In this document: positions 59,580 to 64,000 of the stretch, piece after piece | Layout of the letters: each line of letters starts with the position of its first letter | Position numbering within the stretch: position 1 is the stretch's first letter | Assembly (NCBI GenBank): GCA_039707655.1 | Contig: CM077668.1 | Location: 399,555,630 to 399,619,629, forward strand | DNA length: 64,000 nt | DNA from: Elymus sibiricus | Taxonomy: Eukaryota; Streptophyta; Magnoliopsida; Poales; Poaceae | Direction of reading: 5' to 3' | The notes under the pieces: generated by a model | What the model was told of the DNA's origin: nothing | Seen by the model: the letters and a program-made list of their open reading frames with translations, nothing else | Databases searched by the model: none | Program-made: the position numbers and the translations under genes

Positions 59580-60098
59580 ATGACGAATAGAGAGGATTTC
59601 ATCCATTTCTCCGGTTTTACCAAACAACCGGGGCGCCTCAGCCTTCCCAGGGCGCCATCAACCTCAGGCTCTTCCTCGGGAGATCCCAACGGGCAAGAAG
59701 GCCTCCTGCCGATTGCCAACGTTGGGCGGATCATGAAGGACGTGCTGCCGCCGGAGGCCAAGGTCTCGAAGCACGCCAAGGAGGTGATCCAGGAGTGCGC
59801 CACGGAGTTCATCGGCTTCGTCACCGGTGAGGCCTCGGAGAGGTGCCGGCGGGAGCGGCGCAAGACGGTGAACGGCGACGACATCTGCCACGCCATGAAG
59901 ACCCTTGGCCTCGACAACTATGCCGGCGCCATGCGCAGGTACCTGCAGAGGTACCGCGAGGGCGAGGAGCTCGCGGCGGCGCTCAACAACCACAGCAGGT
60001 CGCTGGCTCCGCCGCCGCCAGATGACGGCATGATCCAGATCGACGTCTGGGGCGAGCTGTCCAACTCCAGGGGCAACCAGAAGCATGGCAGGGATTAA
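59580..60098 (+). CDS. NF-YB (HAP3/CBF-A) histone-fold transcription factor subunit, 172 aa
   Basis: Intronless. An upstream GTG at 59562 is in frame, but the first ATG is 59580, giving MTNREDF and 172 residues. The histone-fold domain spans about 41-132: [57 protein letters not shown], then [20 protein letters not shown]. The usual Gln-Asp-Arg before LLPIANV is Gln-Glu-Gly here, so a normally conserved Arg near the DNA-contact segment is absent. The C-terminus is Pro-rich, then acidic ([13 protein letters not shown]). Expected to dimerise with NF-YC in the nucleus. It diverges strongly from the gene at 25654 outside the fold. No lesion seen; probably functional, not LEC1 class. Confidence 0.94.
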   Translation: MTNREDFIHFSGFTKQPGRLSLPRAPSTSGSSSGDPNGQEGLLPIANVGRIMKDVLPPEAKVSKHAKEVIQECATEFIGFVTGEASERCRRERRKTVNGDDICHAMKTLGLDNYAGAMRRYLQRYREGEELAAALNNHSRSLAPPPPDDGMIQIDVWGELSNSRGNQKHGRD

Positions 60099-60570
60099 CC
60101 GCATACAATGATTACCATCCCGATCGATCGATTGTCTCATCTGACTGAAGTTGTTTCGATCTTCTTGTGTTTGCGGTCTTTGGTGTACGTTGTGACTTGA
60201 ACTAGCTCTTGCTTATGCAGTGCTGTGTTCGGTTCCTAGAAAAATTGTACCAACATTGTAATATGTTACTCCTATGTACTAATGCAATGGATATGTACCT
60301 GCGCTGTACCTGAAAATATTTCAACTTGTATTAATTGGTTTTAGCATGCATGTGATGTTTAGAATTATTTTTTAACAAGAATTTGACCAACTTTGGGTGC
60401 TGCCAGAATAATCTCGAATTTTTAATAAATATATAGTACCAATTGAAATTCAGAATGATTAGCACACCTGGTCCTGACGCGCGTCTCACTATTTGGCAGA
60501 AGTTTTGTGGAAAGAAGATGAGAAACTAGAAAGCATGGCCCATATATAGGCTCCAACTGGCCGGAAAATG
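60099..60570 (+). other. 3' flank of the second NF-YB gene
   Basis: Probable 3' UTR, AT-rich, ending perhaps before 60330. No other gene. Confidence 0.4.
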
Positions 60571-60574
60571 CCAA

Positions 60575-60948
60575 CGAAGGTCGAGCTCCAGTGAGATCGT
60601 TTTCAAAATTTATTTTTTCGGAGCCCGAAAAATTCCAAATTTATTTGTGAACACAAGTGCACATGTATACTACGTATGTGCAAAATTTCAGGGCATTATA
60701 CTTTTACATGTGGCGTACAGAAAAAAGACAAATACACATTTTTAAACGGGCCTTTTATTTTTGTTATTGGGCCAGAATTTTGTTTTTTTTTGTACAGCCT
60801 ACAAATCACAACATTTTTCGACGAAATTCAACACGTTCCTGCGGAATACATATATGTTTCCATGGATTTGTTTTCAGAATTTTTTGAAACTTTTAAATAT
60901 GCTTTTTGATATTTTCAAAATAAAGAGCTCACTGGAGCTCGGCCTCCA
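60575..60948. mobile_element. MITE with GGCCGAGCTCCAGTGAG inverted ends (~370 bp)
   Basis: Left GGTCGAGCTCCAGTGAG (60579) and right CTCACTGGAGCTCGGCC (to ~60944) are inverted with one mismatch, followed inward by further complementary A/T sequence. The outer edges and TSD are not resolved. Confidence 0.7.
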
Positions 60949-61378
60949 AAAATCCGCGTCCCCAACTGGCTGCATATTCTGGGTAAAGAAAGCAACGCAA
61001 TCGATCTGAGCTATTGGGTCTTTTGATTGCTCTCAGGTGTAGCCAGAGGGTTTTTCTATCCCATTGCTCTATGGTGGGTTGTATTAAATTCATGTGCACC
61101 CAATGGCACAAGAAGATGGTTGGATCGAAGAGCTCAAAAGGGCATCGTAAGTTAGGGTGAATTTGCACTGCACTATAAAGTTTGTAGGGACCACTTCTTG
61201 AACAATTCCTCCCCCTTTCATATTTGGATGTCAGTATTCGTCGTGCTGAAAGACTTCCGCATCGTACATCACGCGCGGTTGTTATATATTTGTTGCCCGG
61301 GAAAGCGATTTCTGCGGCATAAGGCTGTTCGACAACAAGTGTCAAGTTGCGAAGTGAGGATTGTCCAGAAACGCACTA
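60949..61378. other. Intergenic DNA, nothing recognised
   Basis: No exon or repeat end identified. Confidence 0.4.
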
Positions 61379-61579
61379 CTCCCTCCGTTCCGGTGTATAG
61401 GGCTTGCTAGGAAGGGCAGCGCGACCAAGGTGAATTTCTACTGGCTACGATCGATCTCCTCTTCTGGTACGTCTCCACCAATCAGCGAGTAGTTAGGAGC
61501 TTTTAGTTAATTCCCGCTTTTAAGGATGGCAACCGAAGCGCCGTTGAGGCCCACAGCTGCTGTTATGCATGCGTGAAAT

Positions 61580-62340
61580 CTTCTCCCTCCAAAGCTTCCA
61601 AGTATGGCGCGGAATCTTCTCCTTCCTCCCTCCAAAACCTTCCAAGAACGGCGCCAAATCTTTTCCTTCCTCCAAAACCTTCCAAGAACGGCGCCAAATC
61701 TTCGTTTGATTTCCAAAACGACCGCGCCATCGGCAGCCCCAGTTCCGCCCTTAAGTACTCCGTCTGTTCACTTCTCGTCTTCATCCAGTTCATCTCCTCT
61801 CTCTCACTTTCCATCAATGGCGACAGGCCAACAAAATGCACCGCGGCGGCCGCCAGCGCTAGGTCTAGTAGGCCTACGGGCAGCGCCGTTCACGCCACCG
61901 CTCGGTGATCAATCTTCGGTGCGTTCCGTTGCCTCCCCGGCTTTCCCTCTACGTCGTGTCGGGCTCATGCGACCGCACGGTTCCTCCCTCGTCGGCGGGA
62001 TCGGCACCGTATTCTCAAGCGGCACCGCGGCCGGGACTGCGCGCGCGAGCGGCGTTGGTACATCGAGCGGGAGCGGCGCCGGTACAGCCAGCGGGAGCGG
62101 CGCTGGCAACGTCGACGGCGGTGAGCCAGTTCGGGCCTTGCGGCGAGTTGGACTGAGCCGTCGTCAGACAGCATCTCGGGCAAGCAGCGTCGTTACCGCG
62201 GCCCCTTCTTTGAATCTTGGCGGCGGCTTCCGCATCGACACCTCGTCTGGCTTCTTCCAGGGCTTCGGCGGCAACAATGGCATGTTCGGCCATGTTCATG
62301 TTTATGTTGGTTTTGAATCAAATCACGAGAAGGTAACCCA
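61580..62340 (+). other. GC-rich 5' region of the mariner element with an open frame
   Basis: From ATG 61817 the frame is open to 62434 and ends in FGHVHVYVGFESNHEK, where GAGAAG^GTAACC looks like a splice donor. The frame is rich in Ala, Ser and Gly with GSGAG repeats. 61580-61703 holds three degenerate ~40 bp repeats (CCAAGAACGGCGCCAAATC). It may be the N-terminal exon of the transposase gene, but I recognise no helix-turn-helix. Confidence 0.45.
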
Positions 62341-62434
62341 CGTACGTAGTGCAAAGCTAGCTACACAAGCACACATGCAAGCTGCTGGATTGATGAACAG
62401 TATATGTTTAGGTGCTTTCATTCTTAATATGTAG

Positions 62435-63128
62435 GCAAAAAATTTAGATGGCGTTCATGCTTAGAACAATGGAAGAAGGGAGAAGGGAGATTGGGAGATC
62501 AAGCCTTGCACGGATGTAGACAGGGCTAAAAGCAGGGAGTATTTATGTAACTTTGTGCTACCAGCTATAAAAGCTAAGTGGCCGGCCTGGGATAGAAACA
62601 ACACAATCTATATTCAACAAGATAATGCGAGAACGCATATACAGCCCGATGATCCAGTGTTTCTTACAGAGGCCGCTAGAGGTGGTTGGCACATTAGGAT
62701 GGTTTATCAACAACCTAATTCACCGGACACAAACATTTTAGATCTTGGTTGGTTTGCCTCAATCCAATCTATGTTCGCGAAAAAAATGCCCAAGACTCTT
62801 GCCGAAATTCTTGCTAAAGTTAACCAATCTTTAGCCGAATATCCACATGAAAAACTTACTAGGTTAGTCCCTTTGGATCTTTTTAACTTGTTAAAGTTTC
62901 ATTACATAAGAAATTAACACATTATTTGCTTGATCTTGTAGGATATTCTTGAGCCACCAAGCTTGCATGAGGGAGATCATACGCAAGAAGGGCACGATTC
63001 ATTATGATGTACCACACATGAAGAAAAAAGCACTTGAGAAACAAGGAAAATTGCCGGTCCGTTTGACAATTGACAAGGACTACGTTGATGTGGCAATAGA
63101 GTGGCTTAACACTGTTCCTACTCCGTAG
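62435..63128 (+). pseudogene. Mariner-like transposase, C-terminal half, DD39D
   Basis: Exons 62435-62862 and 62942-63128 (intron GTTAGT...TTGTAG, 79 bp) join in phase. After an in-frame TAG at 62462-62464 the frame reads VLPAIKAKWP, IYIQQDNARTH (catalytic Asp, codon 62621-62623) and QQPNSPDTNILDLGWF (catalytic Asp, codon 62741-62743), exactly 39 residues apart as in plant mariner-like transposases. It ends ACMREIIRKKG... and TVPTP at stop 63126-63128. The first catalytic Asp and DNA-binding domain are missing. Dead copy. Confidence 0.9.
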
Positions 63129-63319
63129 GATATTTTGGACTTGTTCTCGATAGCTAGTTGGAGTATGAAATGTGTGCAATTGTTTTGGACATCAAGTTTT
63201 AGTACTTTAATTCATGTAATATTTGGACTTTGCCTGAAAATATTTGGAGTTTTTCTCTGCCGCGGTAGAGTTTTGCCACTATTTGTGTCCGCATGGAAGA
63301 GGCGAACGAACGCAACGAT

Positions 63320-63515
63320 GCAGACTAGTTTTCACATCTGCATGCATGTGAAGGAGCCGAGCTAGCCTCGGTTAGTTTTTTTTAAATCGCCATGCAGCCA
63401 TGCAGCTCTGTTCACATCTGCATGCGCGTGAAGGAGCTGAGTGAACGCATATTTTTTTTAATCGCCATGCAGCCACATAGCCGTGTTCACACCTGCATGC
63501 GTGTGAAACCAACAC
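63320..63515. repeat. ~75 bp tandem repeats in the mariner 3' region
   Basis: Three units share TTCACATCTGCATGC or TTCACACCTGCATGC, GTGAAGGAGC and ATCGCCATGCAGCCA. Confidence 0.75.
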
Positions 63516-63673
63516 CACCGAAGAAAAAGGAAATGTGGCGTCCAGGAGTTAATTCACGTGGGAGAGCGAGGGTGATTAATTAGGCTAATTAATTCTAGCG
63601 GGCCTTATTCTTGAGGTGTTTTGGAACAAATAGAAATTGGTAGTGAGCCCTATACACCGGACCGGAGGGAGTA

Positions 63674-64000
63674 CGTGATAAAATTTTATTACCTCGGGTG
63701 ATGCAAATAATGATGGTGTTCGCATGCAGTGAGGTTCTTTTTACACAAACGCCGCCCACTCATTGGCGCTTCCAAGGGTGCCTACAACTATAAGAAGCAA
63801 TAGCTTAATAGTAGTAACTTTTTGATTTGTCTACCTCATCGAGCAAGTTAGTCAGATGCACTTCTAGGCTCGTAAAGGAACAACGTCACCACTGTGAAGT
63901 TCTTATTGGATTTTTTTTTGTGACGTATCTTGAGGAGCGGGTGCCCTTTATTCCGTATCGCACTAAGAGAGAAGGACATGTACTCGAAATTTTAGACTCT
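63674..64000. other. Intergenic DNA at the window end
   Basis: Nothing recognised. Confidence 0.4.

Larger units (their letters stand above)
61379..63671 (+). mobile_element. Mariner-like (Tc1/mariner, Stowaway-related) element, 2.29 kb
   Basis: Inverted ends CTCCCTCCGTTCCGGTGTAT / ATACACCGGACCGGAGGGAG with TA on both sides (61377-61378, 63672-63673). It encodes the C-terminal half of a plant mariner-like transposase. The end CTCCCTCCG is shared with the Stowaway MITEs of this window, which such elements mobilise. Confidence 0.92.

Overview
The window is plant nuclear DNA from a Triticeae grass (wheat, Aegilops, barley or rye group). The evidence is a BARE1/WIS/Angela-type Copia retrotransposon, CACTA (En/Spm) transposons with CACTAGTAGAAAA-type ends and TTTAGTCCCGG subterminal repeats, Stowaway and Tourist MITEs, and two GC-rich intronless grass NF-YB genes. 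I cannot assign species or subgenome.

Layout. 1-7950 is the right part of a CACTA element (CACTA-1) with a broken TNP2 transposase gene on the minus strand; a solo Copia LTR (4749-6610, TSD TCTTG) splits the gene. CACTA-1 sits in one arm of a large hairpin element (7951-~8690). 8.7-19.9 kb is mostly AT-rich intergenic DNA. It holds a 2.9 kb CACTA-like element carrying a three-exon B3-domain-like gene relic (11627-14553), a Stowaway MITE and a 945 bp Mutator-type foldback element (17514-18458, 9 bp TSD). 19.9-27.5 kb is rich in short GC-rich LINE-like retroposons with 16-17 bp target-site duplications, and contains the first NF-YB gene (25654-26220). 27.8-34.8 kb holds several MITEs and one more GC-rich retroposon.

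34801-57786 is one Copia element (TSD ATTTG at both ends). Its 5' LTR is intact and its gag-pol is dead. Its 3' LTR is split first by a GC-rich poly(A) retroposon (42597-44285) and then by a complete 12.5 kb CACTA element (CACTA-2, 44807-57323, TSD CCC). CACTA-2 encodes, all on the minus strand, a small coiled-coil/membrane protein, a broken TNP2 transposase and a broken second gene with a Ulp1-like protease domain. Right of the nest are five ~152 bp tandem repeats, the second NF-YB gene (59580-60098), a MITE and a 2.3 kb mariner-like element (61379-63671) with a partial DD39D transposase.

The only genes that look intact and host-derived are the two NF-YB histone-fold subunits, on the same strand about 33 kb apart and probably an old local duplication pushed apart by transposons. 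Most transposon genes carry stop codons or frameshifts; the 119-residue membrane-protein gene in CACTA-2 is the exception, so movement of these elements would need help in trans. No rRNA, tRNA, CRISPR array or bacterial-type operon was seen.
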